Positions 26,885 through 35,608 of a stretch of DNA of 64,000 nt are shown piece after piece. The stretch is from Pontivivens nitratireducens (lineage in GTDB: Bacteria > Pseudomonadota > Alphaproteobacteria > Rhodobacterales > Rhodobacteraceae). Both the position numbers and the translations under genes were made by a program. The notes beneath the pieces were generated by a model. The model did not search any database. It worked only from the letters and a program-made list of their open reading frames with translations, and was not told the DNA's origin. The DNA lies in assembly GCF_014235845.1 (NCBI RefSeq), contig NZ_JACJUQ010000001.1:124001-188000 (forward strand), in the 5' to 3' direction. Position 1 is the stretch's first letter, and each line of letters starts with the position of its first letter.

Positions 26885-27169
26885 ATGGATATTCAATCTG
26901 CACTCGCCGGAAAGGCATACGGACTTTCGCGTCAGATCGCGGTGGAACCTCAGTCCCAGACGGGCGCCGCCTTCGCTGAGGTCGCGGCAGACATGGTCTC
27001 GGATCTGCAAGCGACGGAAAAGGCGGCAAGCGGCGCGTTGACCGGAACCGTCGATCCCCACGCGATGGTGCAGGCATTGGCCGAAACGGAACTCGCGATC
27101 GAAACCGCTGTCACTTTGCGGGACAAGGTGGTGGAGGCCTATCAGGAAATTCTGAGGATGCCGGTATGA
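26885..27169 (+). CDS. fliE: Flagellar hook-basal body complex protein FliE
   Basis: 94 residues, joins the MS ring to the rod. The C-terminal half (DPHAMVQALAETELAIETAV, then LRDKVVEAYQEILRMPV) is conserved in FliE. It follows flgC by 11 bases with a good AGGAGG-like site, and its stop overlaps the fliQ start. Confidence 0.93.
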   Translation: MDIQSALAGKAYGLSRQIAVEPQSQTGAAFAEVAADMVSDLQATEKAASGALTGTVDPHAMVQALAETELAIETAVTLRDKVVEAYQEILRMPV

Positions 27170-27432
27170 CGGAGGGTGAGCTGCTCGATCTGTTGCGGGA
27201 GGCCTTGTGGGCCGCGCTGATCGTGGCCTTGCCCGTGCTGGCCGTGGCGCTGACGATCGGCCTCGTGATCGGATTGCTTCAGGCGCTGACATCCATTCAG
27301 GAAATGACACTGACATTCGTACCGAAACTGGCGGGGATTCTGGCAGTGTTCTGGATCACGATGGATTTTTCCGGGCGTGTTCTTCTCGTTTTCTGGGACA
27401 AGAGCGTTCTGCCTGCCATAGCGGGGTCATAA
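27166..27432 (+). CDS. fliQ: Flagellar export apparatus protein FliQ
   Basis: 88 residues with two transmembrane helices, part of the export gate with FliP and FliR. Family signs are IGLVIGLLQALTSIQEMTLTFVPKL. Coupled to fliE by ATGA overlap. FliP, which normally accompanies it, is not in the window. Confidence 0.95.
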   Translation: MTEGELLDLLREALWAALIVALPVLAVALTIGLVIGLLQALTSIQEMTLTFVPKLAGILAVFWITMDFSGRVLLVFWDKSVLPAIAGS

Positions 27433-27435
27433 GCC

Positions 27436-28161
27436 ATGGATGTAGCAGGAACCGTCGCACTCTCACGCCAGTCCGGGCTTGACCGGGAAATGCGCGTGAT
27501 TGCCAACAATCTCGCGAATATGTCTACCCCCGGCTACCGCCGTGAAGGGGTCGTTTTTTCCGAAAGTGTGAAGACCGCGCAAGGTGAGGCGGACAGCATT
27601 TCGATGTCTTCGCTGAATACGCGCTATTCCGACGTCGCAGCCGGGGCAATGCGCTCGACCGGGGGTGCCCTGGATCTGGCGATTGATGGAGAGGGCTTCT
27701 TTCAGGTCGAGGGGCCAACCGGCGCGCGCCTCACCCGTGCCGGCGCGTTCATGAAGGATGCGAACGGACAGATGATAAATGCCGCAGGTGAGTTCCTGCT
27801 CGACGGGGGCGGAGCGCCGATTCTGCTGCCGCCGGGCAGTATAGATGTCGAAATCTCCGCCGATGGAACGGTGACGGCCGGCGGCGATCCGGTCGCGCAG
27901 CTTGGCCTGTTCGTTGCCGCCGAGGGTGCCAGCTTCGAGCGGGAGGACGGCGTCCGTTTTCGCTCCGACCAACCGTTCGAACCGGCTCCGGATGCGCGGA
28001 TCATGCAAGGGCAACTCGAGGACGCGAATGTCAGCGCGGTTGGGGAGATGACCCGGATGATCGAGGTTCAGCGCGCCTATGAATTCAGTCAGGCCCTGCA
28101 GGAACGTGAAGATGAACGTCAACGCGCGGTCGTACGAACCCTCGGGCAAGCCCCTCAATAA
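27436..28161 (+). CDS. flgF: Flagellar basal-body rod protein FlgF
   Basis: 241 residues, proximal/middle rod protein. The N-terminus VIANNLANMSTPGYRRE and C-terminus NVSAVGEMTRMIEVQRAYEF are the paired helices of this family, with LDLAIDGEGFFQVEGP between them. Three bases separate it from fliQ. Confidence 0.92.
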   Translation: MDVAGTVALSRQSGLDREMRVIANNLANMSTPGYRREGVVFSESVKTAQGEADSISMSSLNTRYSDVAAGAMRSTGGALDLAIDGEGFFQVEGPTGARLTRAGAFMKDANGQMINAAGEFLLDGGGAPILLPPGSIDVEISADGTVTAGGDPVAQLGLFVAAEGASFEREDGVRFRSDQPFEPAPDARIMQGQLEDANVSAVGEMTRMIEVQRAYEFSQALQEREDERQRAVVRTLGQAPQ

Positions 28162-28176
28162 TATAGGAGAACGCAG

Positions 28177-28962
28177 ATGAGAGCATTATCCATTGCGGCG
28201 ACGGGTATGGACGCCCAGCAAATGCGGGTCGAGGTCATATCCAACAACCTCGCGAACATGAGCACGACGGCCTATAATGCACGTCGCGCTGAATTTTCCG
28301 ATCTTCACTATCAACAGGTCAGCCGCGCGGGCACCATCAATGCCGCGGACGGAACTGTGCTGCCCACAGGTGTTCAACTTGGCCTCGGGGTTCGCGCCTC
28401 CGCCGTGACGATGCATGTCGAGCAGGGCTCGCTTCGCGCCACTGGGGGTGAGCTGGATATTGCGATCGAGGGCGGCGGATATCTGGAGGTGGAGCTGCCG
28501 ACCGGGCAACAGGCCTATACCCGTGACGGTGCTCTGAAACGCAGCGGCGAGGGGCAGATCGTTACGTCCGACGGCTTCGCTGTCATCCCGGAAATCACGA
28601 TTCCAGACGATGCCCGAAGCATTTCGATCAACGCTCAGGGTGAGGTCTATGCCTATTTCAGCGATCAGGTTCAGCCTCAGTTGATGGGGCAGCTTACGCT
28701 CGCTGATTTCACCAACGTCAAGGGGTTGGAGGCATTGGGCGGAAACCTGTTCGCCGAAACCGAGGCTTCGGGCGGGGCCGTGGTCGGCAGTCCCGGCGAC
28801 ACGGGATTCGGCACGATGCGTCAGGGCTATCTGGAGGACAGCTCCGTCGATGCGGTGCGGGAAATGACCGAGCTGATCGAGGCGCAGCGTGGCTACGAAT
28901 TGAATGCGAAGGTCATCACGGCTGCGGATCAGATGCTCGCTGCGACGACACAAATCCGATGA
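28177..28962 (+). CDS. flgG: Flagellar basal-body distal rod protein FlgG
   Basis: 261 residues, the usual length, building the distal rod. SNNLANMSTTAYNARRAEF at the N-terminus, LDIAIEGGGYLEVELP in the middle and LIEAQRGYELNAKVITAADQ at the C-terminus are diagnostic. Its stop overlaps the flgA start. Confidence 0.96.
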   Translation: MRALSIAATGMDAQQMRVEVISNNLANMSTTAYNARRAEFSDLHYQQVSRAGTINAADGTVLPTGVQLGLGVRASAVTMHVEQGSLRATGGELDIAIEGGGYLEVELPTGQQAYTRDGALKRSGEGQIVTSDGFAVIPEITIPDDARSISINAQGEVYAYFSDQVQPQLMGQLTLADFTNVKGLEALGGNLFAETEASGGAVVGSPGDTGFGTMRQGYLEDSSVDAVREMTELIEAQRGYELNAKVITAADQMLAATTQIR

Positions 28963-29381
28963 GTAGAGCAGGTATCTTGATGCTCGCCCTGGCGTTCGGC
29001 GTGCCGAGCTTCGCGCAATCGATTGTTCCAATCCGTGCGATCCGCGCCGAACAGGTCGTGCGCCCCTCGGATATATCGGCCGCGCGCGACAGTTGGCCCG
29101 GGGCGATTTCGCAGCTGGAGGATGCGATCGGACGTGAGGCGCGGGTGACCTTGTATCCCGGCCGCCCGATCCTGCAGGGCGATCTTGCTGAACGGGCTGT
29201 CGTGGATCGCAATCAGATCGTCCTGCTGAATTACTCGACCGGCGGTCTGGCAATCATAGCGGAGGGGCGCGCACTTTCTCGCGGCCGTCCCGGCGAACGT
29301 ATTCGCGCCATGAATGTCGCGTCCCGAATGACGATCTGGGGCACGGTGCAGGCTGATGGCACCCTGGAGGTTTCACAATGA
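28959..29381 (+). CDS. flgA: Flagellar P-ring chaperone FlgA
   Basis: 140 residues with a signal peptide ending near SFAQ, followed by a SAF-type domain (IRAEQVVRPSDI, then LYPGRPILQGDL and VVDRNQIVLLNYSTGG). FlgA is the periplasmic chaperone for FlgI assembly into the P ring. Shorter than the enteric form, as is common in alphaproteobacteria. Overlaps flgG and flgH by four bases each. Confidence 0.9.
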   Translation: MSRAGILMLALAFGVPSFAQSIVPIRAIRAEQVVRPSDISAARDSWPGAISQLEDAIGREARVTLYPGRPILQGDLAERAVVDRNQIVLLNYSTGGLAIIAEGRALSRGRPGERIRAMNVASRMTIWGTVQADGTLEVSQ

Positions 29382-30103
29382 AGCGATCACTCGCGATACT
29401 GGCTCTGCTGGCGGGATGCGCTTCATCCGATATCGGACGGCCACCGACAGTCACGCCGATCGATGCACCGGAAAACCAGATCATTGCCGCGGTAAGCCCG
29501 GAAAGGCTGGCCCTCAGCCAGGCCGCCCTTGCCCGGGCCGAACCCCTGACATCCGATGGGTCGCTTTGGCGGTCTGGCCCGACCAGCCTGTTCGGCGATC
29601 GCCGTGCCCGCGTGCTGGGTGACATTCTGACCGTCGTTATCGAAATCGATGAGCAGGCCGAGATCACGAATGCGACGGATCGATCCCGTTCAGGGCAGGA
29701 GGGGATGAGCGTCAGCTCCTTGTTCGGTTTGCCTGAAAGCCTTGCCAATCGTGGTGTTGGGCTGGACCCCGGGGTCGCTGCGAACTCCAGCTCCGGCTCT
29801 TCCGGCTCCGGAACCACGCGCCGGCAGGAGGAAATCGCCCTGCGGGTTGCGGCGACCGTGGTGGACATCCTGCCGAACGGTCATTTGGTGGTACTGGGCA
29901 GTCAGGAAGTCCGCGTGAATTTCGAGCTGCGTGATCTGCAGGTCGCCGGGATCGTACGACCCGAGGATATCTCGCGTCGCAACGAGATTACATATGACAA
30001 GATCGCCGGCGCGCGCATCATTTATGGCGGGCGGGGTCAGATCACGGACGTTCAGCAGCCGCGCTATGGTCAACAGATGCTGGAACGCGTCCTGCCATTT
30101 TAG
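29378..30103 (+). CDS. flgH: Flagellar L-ring lipoprotein FlgH
   Basis: 241 residues. A lipoprotein signal peptide ends in LLAGC with the acylated cysteine at position 14; the mature part contains SLFGDRRARVLGDILTVVIE and NGHLVVLGSQEVRVN, typical of FlgH. It forms the outer-membrane ring around the rod together with the P ring of FlgI, encoded far off at 46233-47336. Confidence 0.95.
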   Translation: MKRSLAILALLAGCASSDIGRPPTVTPIDAPENQIIAAVSPERLALSQAALARAEPLTSDGSLWRSGPTSLFGDRRARVLGDILTVVIEIDEQAEITNATDRSRSGQEGMSVSSLFGLPESLANRGVGLDPGVAANSSSGSSGSGTTRRQEEIALRVAATVVDILPNGHLVVLGSQEVRVNFELRDLQVAGIVRPEDISRRNEITYDKIAGARIIYGGRGQITDVQQPRYGQQMLERVLPF

Positions 30104-30115
30104 GGGAAGAACCGT

Positions 30116-30571
30116 ATGCGCTTGCTTTTTATCTTGCTTCTCGTCCTTGCTTCCGTCGTCGTTGGAGCAGGCGGTGCCTGGTTTCTCAGACCCGGTTCCG
30201 AGGTGATGGAGGTTGGAAATGCCGCAGAGGATCCACAAGATCTGGAGCATTACAGCTACGTCGAGCTTCAGAACCAGTTCGTGGTTCCCCTGACCGAAGG
30301 GGACACTGTCACCGGTCTTGTGGCCGTATCGCTCGCGATCGAGGGCAAGAAGGGTGAGGAGAAGACGATCCTGCATGCTGAACCCCGTTTGCGGGATGCG
30401 TTCCTGCGTGTGCTGTTCGAGCATGCACGGGCAGATGGATTTCAGGGCGATTTCACCAACGATACGAGCATGGCGGAGCTTCGATCACGGCTATCGGCTG
30501 CTGCTCTCGACAATCTGGGACAGATCGTCAGTGGTGTGCTGATCACCAGCGTTACGCGCCAGGACTTTTGA
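30116..30571 (+). CDS. fliL: Flagellar basal body-associated protein FliL
   Basis: 151 residues: a single N-terminal transmembrane helix (LLFILLLVLASVVVGAGGAW) and a periplasmic domain with the family ending RLSAAALDNLGQIVSGVLIT. FliL supports stator function at the motor. Last gene of the flgB operon. Its TGA directly abuts the stop codon of the convergent gene at 30572. Confidence 0.88.
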   Translation: MRLLFILLLVLASVVVGAGGAWFLRPGSEVMEVGNAAEDPQDLEHYSYVELQNQFVVPLTEGDTVTGLVAVSLAIEGKKGEEKTILHAEPRLRDAFLRVLFEHARADGFQGDFTNDTSMAELRSRLSAAALDNLGQIVSGVLITSVTRQDF

Positions 30572-30925
30572 TCACTCATCAATGAACCTGCGTGCCCGCT
30601 GCTGATCCATACGTTTGCGGGTTTTTCTATCGGCATCTGCGATCAACTGGTCCTTCCGCCTCAAACCCGCCAATTCAAGGCTGAGGTTGCGACGTTCTTC
30701 CTCCAGCGTCCGTAGGGTGGTCTTCATGTGCGTCAGACGTGCTGCGCGGGACCGGTCCGCTTCCGCTCTCATCATCACGTCTGACGGGGGTGCTTCTCGC
30801 TCCAGATCGTCGATGTCCCGTTGCAGGCCGCTTATTTTCTGACCCAGACCCGCCGCCCCGATCTCTCGGCTGGATATGATCGCGGCCAAACAGACGCGTA
30901 CCCGGGCGGCGTCGTTCGGCTTCAT
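30572..30925 (-). CDS. Coiled-coil protein coupled to flhB, possible FliJ-like protein
   Basis: 117 residues, almost entirely helical and charged (ISGLQRDIDDLEREAPPSD, MKTTLRTLEEERRNLSLEL, RKDQLIADADRKTRKRMD), predicted as coiled coil. The ATG at 30925 overlaps the flhB stop by four bases, so it is translated with the export gate genes flhA-fliR-flhB. Small size, coiled-coil nature and context fit FliJ, the stalk of the export ATPase, but sequence alone does not prove it. A longer frame to 31168 exists but lies inside flhB. Confidence 0.7.
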   Translation of the reverse strand: MKPNDAARVRVCLAAIISSREIGAAGLGQKISGLQRDIDDLEREAPPSDVMMRAEADRSRAARLTHMKTTLRTLEEERRNLSLELAGLRRKDQLIADADRKTRKRMDQQRARRFIDE

Positions 30926-31992
30926 CTGGCCTGGCCTCGCGCCCGGGCCCGCATCCGATCTGCAAACCGGATCGCTGCTGCGACGGCAACATATGTTTGT
31001 TGGGGTATCTCGGATCCCACTGGCAGCTCCGCGAAAAGGGTTCGCGCGGTGGGCACATCTCTGAAAACCGGAATGCCGTTTTCCGCGGCCAGTTCCCGTA
31101 TCCGCGCGGCGATTTCGCCCTGACCCTTCGCCACGCAAACGGGTGCGCCGCCTTGGTCCCGCGCCCATTTCAAGGCCACAGCTATTTCCGTTGGATTGAC
31201 CAGAATCACGTCGGCTTCGGGCACGTCAGCCAGCATGCGGTTGCTGGCAAGCTCTTGCGCGCGGCGTCTGCGTTGCGCTTTCTGGTGCGGGTCGCCCTCC
31301 GCATCCTTGGATTCGTCGCGAAGGTCCTGATGGCTCATCCGCAGCTTGCGAAGATGCTCGAAGCGCTGCCAGAGCATATCGACAACCGAAATCGCACCCG
31401 CGACCACGGTCGCCACACCCAACAGGGACAGGACCGTACGCCCCATATAAATCGCCAGCGACCCGCCGCTCGAACCGGAGAGGCCGATGAAGCGATCCTT
31501 TTCGAGACGAAACCAGATCGCCAGGGCGAGCGACAGGATGATCAGTTTGGCGAAGCTCTTTGCGAACTCGAACAAGCCTTTCGCCCCGAACTTACGACCG
31601 AACCCCTTCAGAACGCTGATCCGCTCAAGTTTGGGCATCAGGTTCGAGCCGGTGAAAAGAACACCGCGTTGCGCGATCAGAACCGCGAGGATCATCGTAA
31701 TCGGCAGGACGATCAGCATACTCGCTGACACGAAAGCAGTCATGACCGCGCCCTTGGCCACGGCGATCCCCTGAGGGCCAGCCGCCTGAGCAAAGATTTG
31801 GGAGAGACTGCCGCCCAAGGTATCGATTTGCGCAGCGCCGATAATGAGCAGGCCGATCCACAGACCCAGATATGAAGTGGCCGAGAGCAGGTCGGGACTT
31901 CGCGCGATGTTGCCCTTGCGCCTTGCATCCTCCAGTTTCTTGGGTGTCGGGTCGTGGATTTTCTCACCGCTGTCGTTCGCCTCACCGCTCAT
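30922..31992 (-). CDS. flhB: Flagellar export apparatus protein FlhB
   Basis: 356 residues: four transmembrane helices, then a cytoplasmic domain that switches substrate class. The opening EKIHDPTPKKLEDARRKGNI is family-typical. The autocleavage motif reads NPTE (266-269), not the canonical NPTH, within VILVNPTEIAVALKW. The Asn-Pro pair needed for self-cleavage is kept. Coupled to fliR upstream and to the coiled-coil gene downstream. Confidence 0.95.
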   Translation of the reverse strand: MSGEANDSGEKIHDPTPKKLEDARRKGNIARSPDLLSATSYLGLWIGLLIIGAAQIDTLGGSLSQIFAQAAGPQGIAVAKGAVMTAFVSASMLIVLPITMILAVLIAQRGVLFTGSNLMPKLERISVLKGFGRKFGAKGLFEFAKSFAKLIILSLALAIWFRLEKDRFIGLSGSSGGSLAIYMGRTVLSLLGVATVVAGAISVVDMLWQRFEHLRKLRMSHQDLRDESKDAEGDPHQKAQRRRRAQELASNRMLADVPEADVILVNPTEIAVALKWARDQGGAPVCVAKGQGEIAARIRELAAENGIPVFRDVPTARTLFAELPVGSEIPQQTYVAVAAAIRFADRMRARARGQAR

Positions 31993-32750
31993 GGCAGAAC
32001 CGAAAATGGCGCAGACAACACGCGCGCGAGCAGGTCGTTCCAGTGATACAGGAGCGTTGGAGCAGCCATCAGCATCATCAGAATGGATGCGCCCGTGATT
32101 GCGGGCGCGCCAATGAATGCAACCATAAGCTGCGGCATCGCACGGTTTATCGCACCCAGCGCCACGTTATATGCAAGCGCAACCACGACGAAGGGTGCCG
32201 CGAGAGTGAAGCCCAGTGCTATGGCGTGCCCGGTTCGCGCGATGCTCCACTCCGCAAGCTCACCCGCAACCGGCAACCTACCCAGCGGTATGAGGTCATA
32301 GCTCAGCACCAGCGCCTCCGCGATCCGAATGTGCAGGCCGAGAACGAGCGCCAGAGTTACGCCGGCAAGCGAAAGCAACGCCCCGATCGCAGGCATCGGA
32401 TCGGGCATCGCACCGGGGCCCAGAAGTTGCGCCAGGGAAGTGCTCTGCGCGGCGATCGATCCGGCGAACTGCAAGGCCATAACGAGGAACCGAACGGACA
32501 GGCCGAGCGCTACCCCCACCGCAATCTCGATGAGCAAACCGGGAAGCAGCGGCACGCCCTGCGTATCGGGCACCATCGGCCAGACGATCATGGTGAATGC
32601 AACGGCCCCCGCCAGTCGAACACGCATCGGCAACAGCGATGAACCGAACCCGGGCATCAGCCCCACTGCCGCCGCTATCCGGACGAAGACGAGGATCAGG
32701 GCCGTGAGCACCTCTTCGGACAGCATAGCGATATCGCCCATCGCATCCAT
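31989..32750 (-). CDS. fliR: Flagellar export apparatus protein FliR
   Basis: 253 residues with six hydrophobic segments, part of the FliP-FliQ-FliR gate. The N-terminal stretch LILVFVRIAAAVGLMPGFG and LAQLLGPGAMPDPMPAIGAL match the family. Its start codon shares one base with the flhA stop (TGATG), and its stop overlaps flhB. Confidence 0.93.
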   Translation of the reverse strand: MDAMGDIAMLSEEVLTALILVFVRIAAAVGLMPGFGSSLLPMRVRLAGAVAFTMIVWPMVPDTQGVPLLPGLLIEIAVGVALGLSVRFLVMALQFAGSIAAQSTSLAQLLGPGAMPDPMPAIGALLSLAGVTLALVLGLHIRIAEALVLSYDLIPLGRLPVAGELAEWSIARTGHAIALGFTLAAPFVVVALAYNVALGAINRAMPQLMVAFIGAPAITGASILMMLMAAPTLLYHWNDLLARVLSAPFSVLP

Positions 32751-34843
32751 CAGGCAGCTACGGTCCCTAGAAGAGCCGGTTTGTCGCCCGGTCCGATTTC
32801 GTCGTAAGACAGAACGGTGCTGCGAATTCCACGCGCCGCGAGAATGGCGCGGACGAACCGGCGTCTACGAGCAGCCGTGATGATGGCGGGGGTGCGTCCT
32901 GCCTCGGCCAAGCGGGCGATTTCGGCGGCGATCCGTTCCGTCAAACGGTTGATGTCCGTCGCTGGCAGCGCGATATCGTGCGCCCCACCGGTCGTGCCGA
33001 TTTCATTCTGCGCGAAAAGCGTTTCCCATGCCGGGTCGAGCTGGATCAGCGGCAAGGCTCCATCCTGCTCCTTCAATTCGGCGGTGATCTGGAAGGAGAG
33101 GCGCTGGCGCACATGCTCGACCAGAATATCCGGAGCGGTGGTTTGCGGGCCGGCCTCGCTCAACGCTTCTAGGATCAGGGGAAGATTGCGGATGGACATC
33201 TGTTCATCGAGCAGCAGCCTGAGGACGGTTTGAAGAGTATCCAGACTGATGCGGTCGGGAACGTATTCATCCAGCATCTTGCGGTTTGCCGCCGCGCGGG
33301 CCGGATCGCTGGGGCTGACGAAGGCATCGAGAATCTTGCGCAATGCGCGACGGGTGAACAGCCGTCCGAAGTGACTTTTAATAACCTCAAGAAGATGCGT
33401 TGCGATCACCTCCGCCGGGGTGATGACCGTGTGCCCGGCCAGATCCGCGGCGTCGCGCTGGCCGGGGTCGATCCAGCGGGCAGGGGCGCCGTATACGGGT
33501 TCCGACACATCCTGACCCGCGGGAAGGCCCGCGCGCTCATCCGGCAGGAGCATGAGCAGGCTATGCGCCTGAAGTCTGCTGTCGGCGACGCTGACCCCTT
33601 GGATGCGAATGGAATAGCTGCCCATAGGGCTGCCGGGGTCGTCCGTCAGGCGAATTTCCGGCAGGATCAAACCGTAAAGTTCGGCAATGTGGTTGCGCAT
33701 GTTGACGATCCGTGCGTCCAGACCGCTTGCCGCATTCATCGCCACAGGAATAAGGTCGGGGGCTACGGTCACATGGATTTCGTCCAGATCAAGCACGTCG
33801 CCCAGCGGGCGCTCCTTTGCGATCGGGGCGGGTACGGCGGCTTGCTTCGTGGCCTCCAGCGCCATTTTGCGCTGTTTGGCGATCCCCAGATAGGCGGCGG
33901 CTGCTAGACTGATCGCCCCGATCATGAAGGGGATGAAAGGTAGGCCCGGGATGACTGCGAACACAGCCATCAAGCCTGCCACGGTGCCCAGAGCCGCCGG
34001 ATACCCCCCCAATTGCGACAGGATCGCCTGATCCGCGCTGTCACTTGCGCCGCCCTTTGCCAGCAGCAGCGCGGTTGCGATGGAAATGATCACGGCGGGG
34101 ATCTGGCTGACCAGTCCGTCACCGACCGTCAGTATCGCGTAAGTCTCGAACGCCTGACTGGCGGGCATAGAATGCGCAAAGATCCCGATGGCGAGGCCTA
34201 CGACGAGGTTCAGCAGTGTAATCAGCAAGCCCGCGATCGCGTCGCCCTTGACGAATTTCGACGCGCCGTCCAGCGAGCCAAAAAATGTTGTTTCCTCCTG
34301 CTCGACCTTGCGGCGGGTGCTTGCCTCCTCATGTGTCATTGCGCCTGCGGCCATGTCGCTGTCGATCGCGAGCTGTTTCCCCGGCATCGCGTCCAATGCG
34401 AAACGGGCCCCGACCTCCGCCATGCGCCCGGCGCCCTTGGTGATCACCATGAAGTTGACGATCAGCAATACGCAGAACACGACGAGGCCGAGATAGACGC
34501 TGCCGCCCATCACGAACATCGCGAAGCCCTCAATCACGCCCCCCGCGGCGTGGGTTCCGCTATGACCCTGACCGATGATCAGCTTGGTCGATGAGATGTT
34601 CAGCGACAGGCGCAGCATCAGGCTGGCCAGCAGGATCGTGGGAAAGGCGGAGAAATCCAGCGGCCGCTGGATGAACAACGTGTTCGCAAAGATCAGGATT
34701 GCCAGTCCGAACGATGCAGCCAGTCCCAGGTCGAGCACGATTGCCGGCACCGGCAGGATCATCATGATGATGACCGCCATCAGGGCCAGTGTCATCAGCA
34801 CCGTCGGTTGGTACAGAACCCTCAGGTCGAATGTGCTGCCCAT
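32750..34843 (-). CDS. flhA: Flagellar export apparatus protein FlhA
   Basis: 697 residues, the largest gate component. Eight hydrophobic segments in the N-terminal half contain the FHIPEP signature region (LSLNISSTKLIIGQGHSG and AMPGKQLAIDSDM), followed by a cytoplasmic domain that receives export substrates from chaperones. First flagellar gene after the transglycosylase, with one base between them. Confidence 0.96.
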   Translation of the reverse strand: MGSTFDLRVLYQPTVLMTLALMAVIIMMILPVPAIVLDLGLAASFGLAILIFANTLFIQRPLDFSAFPTILLASLMLRLSLNISSTKLIIGQGHSGTHAAGGVIEGFAMFVMGGSVYLGLVVFCVLLIVNFMVITKGAGRMAEVGARFALDAMPGKQLAIDSDMAAGAMTHEEASTRRKVEQEETTFFGSLDGASKFVKGDAIAGLLITLLNLVVGLAIGIFAHSMPASQAFETYAILTVGDGLVSQIPAVIISIATALLLAKGGASDSADQAILSQLGGYPAALGTVAGLMAVFAVIPGLPFIPFMIGAISLAAAAYLGIAKQRKMALEATKQAAVPAPIAKERPLGDVLDLDEIHVTVAPDLIPVAMNAASGLDARIVNMRNHIAELYGLILPEIRLTDDPGSPMGSYSIRIQGVSVADSRLQAHSLLMLLPDERAGLPAGQDVSEPVYGAPARWIDPGQRDAADLAGHTVITPAEVIATHLLEVIKSHFGRLFTRRALRKILDAFVSPSDPARAAANRKMLDEYVPDRISLDTLQTVLRLLLDEQMSIRNLPLILEALSEAGPQTTAPDILVEHVRQRLSFQITAELKEQDGALPLIQLDPAWETLFAQNEIGTTGGAHDIALPATDINRLTERIAAEIARLAEAGRTPAIITAARRRRFVRAILAARGIRSTVLSYDEIGPGDKPALLGTVAA

Positions 34844-34844
34844 C

Positions 34845-35465
34845 CTAATAGCCGTGCAGAGGGCCGGCGGCCCGTGTCAGCAGGGGGCCCGTCGCGCGGG
34901 TCAGAAAGAACACCGATCCGGCATTGTGGGAGGGCTCAGCCTCAGCCAGAACCGTGGGAAGATCCGCCAGAATGGCATCGAACCGCGCAGCATAGCGGGT
35001 GGCGAATTCGGGCGTGCCCGAATGATAGCGACCAGCGGCGAGGCTCCAGGTGCCGAGCGTCTCAAAATGCCCCTTCAGATATGTCGCGGCATAGTCGGCA
35101 TTGGCGGCGGGGTCGAACATGGCCGTCACGCTGTCGAAGGCCTGACCGTGCCAGCGCCAGTTCAGTTGAAAGCAGCCGACATCGAAACTGGGTCTGTTTT
35201 GCGCAAGAGCCTGCTGCGCAAAGGCCTCCGCCTCCGCCCGGTTGTCGAACCAGTGGCCGGCCCCCTCCAGATTGATGGTCCATGGCCAGGGTTGCAGGGC
35301 ACCGTCGCGGCGTCTGCCGGTTTCGGTCAAGGTGATGGCGCGCATGACCTCGACCGGGATCTGATGGTCCCGCGCCGCACGGGCGGCGGCCTGCTCACAA
35401 ATTGCCGGACTGGCCTGTGCCGGTCCCGACAGGAAAATCAACATCATCAGATGTCGGAACTTCAT
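34845..35465 (-). CDS. Secreted lytic transglycosylase, probably flagellum-specific
   Basis: 206 residues with a signal peptide (MKFRHLMMLIFLSGPAQA). The SLT-type core has the likely catalytic Glu48 in ITLTETGRR and the conserved DVGCFQLNWRWHG and AAGRYHSGTPEFA. It should cut peptidoglycan in the periplasm so the rod can pass, complementing the FlgJ-like protein that lacks a muramidase. SltF of Rhodobacter sphaeroides has this role; the match by function is inferred from context. The start at 35465 follows AGGAGA; an earlier in-frame codon at 35489 would disturb the signal peptide. Confidence 0.85.
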   Translation of the reverse strand: MKFRHLMMLIFLSGPAQASPAICEQAAARAARDHQIPVEVMRAITLTETGRRRDGALQPWPWTINLEGAGHWFDNRAEAEAFAQQALAQNRPSFDVGCFQLNWRWHGQAFDSVTAMFDPAANADYAATYLKGHFETLGTWSLAAGRYHSGTPEFATRYAARFDAILADLPTVLAEAEPSHNAGSVFFLTRATGPLLTRAAGPLHGY

Positions 35466-35571
35466 CAGCGGATTCTCCTGCTTCTGCATATTCGCGAAGA
35501 CAGGATTAGCGACAGATGGTTACCGGAAGGTTTCGATTCGTGAATGGCGCAGCGCCACGCATTCAACAGGC

Positions 35572-35600
35572 CACGTGGCGGCGATCCCGGCCGCCACGTG
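35572..35600 (-). terminator. GC-rich hairpin after dctP
   Basis: CACGTGGCGGC (35572-35582) pairs perfectly over 11 bases with GCCGCCACGTG (35590-35600) around a 7-base loop, eight bases beyond the dctP stop codon. No T-run follows on the reverse strand. It probably ends the TRAP operon and shields the transglycosylase-flhA unit from read-through. Confidence 0.6.
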
Positions 35601-35608
35601 ACACGGCA

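Noticed and set aside
30926-31168. N-terminal extension of the coiled-coil gene
   Set aside because: The extension is a shifted reading of flhB, rich in Arg and Gly. ATG 30925 makes the usual ATGA overlap with the flhB stop.
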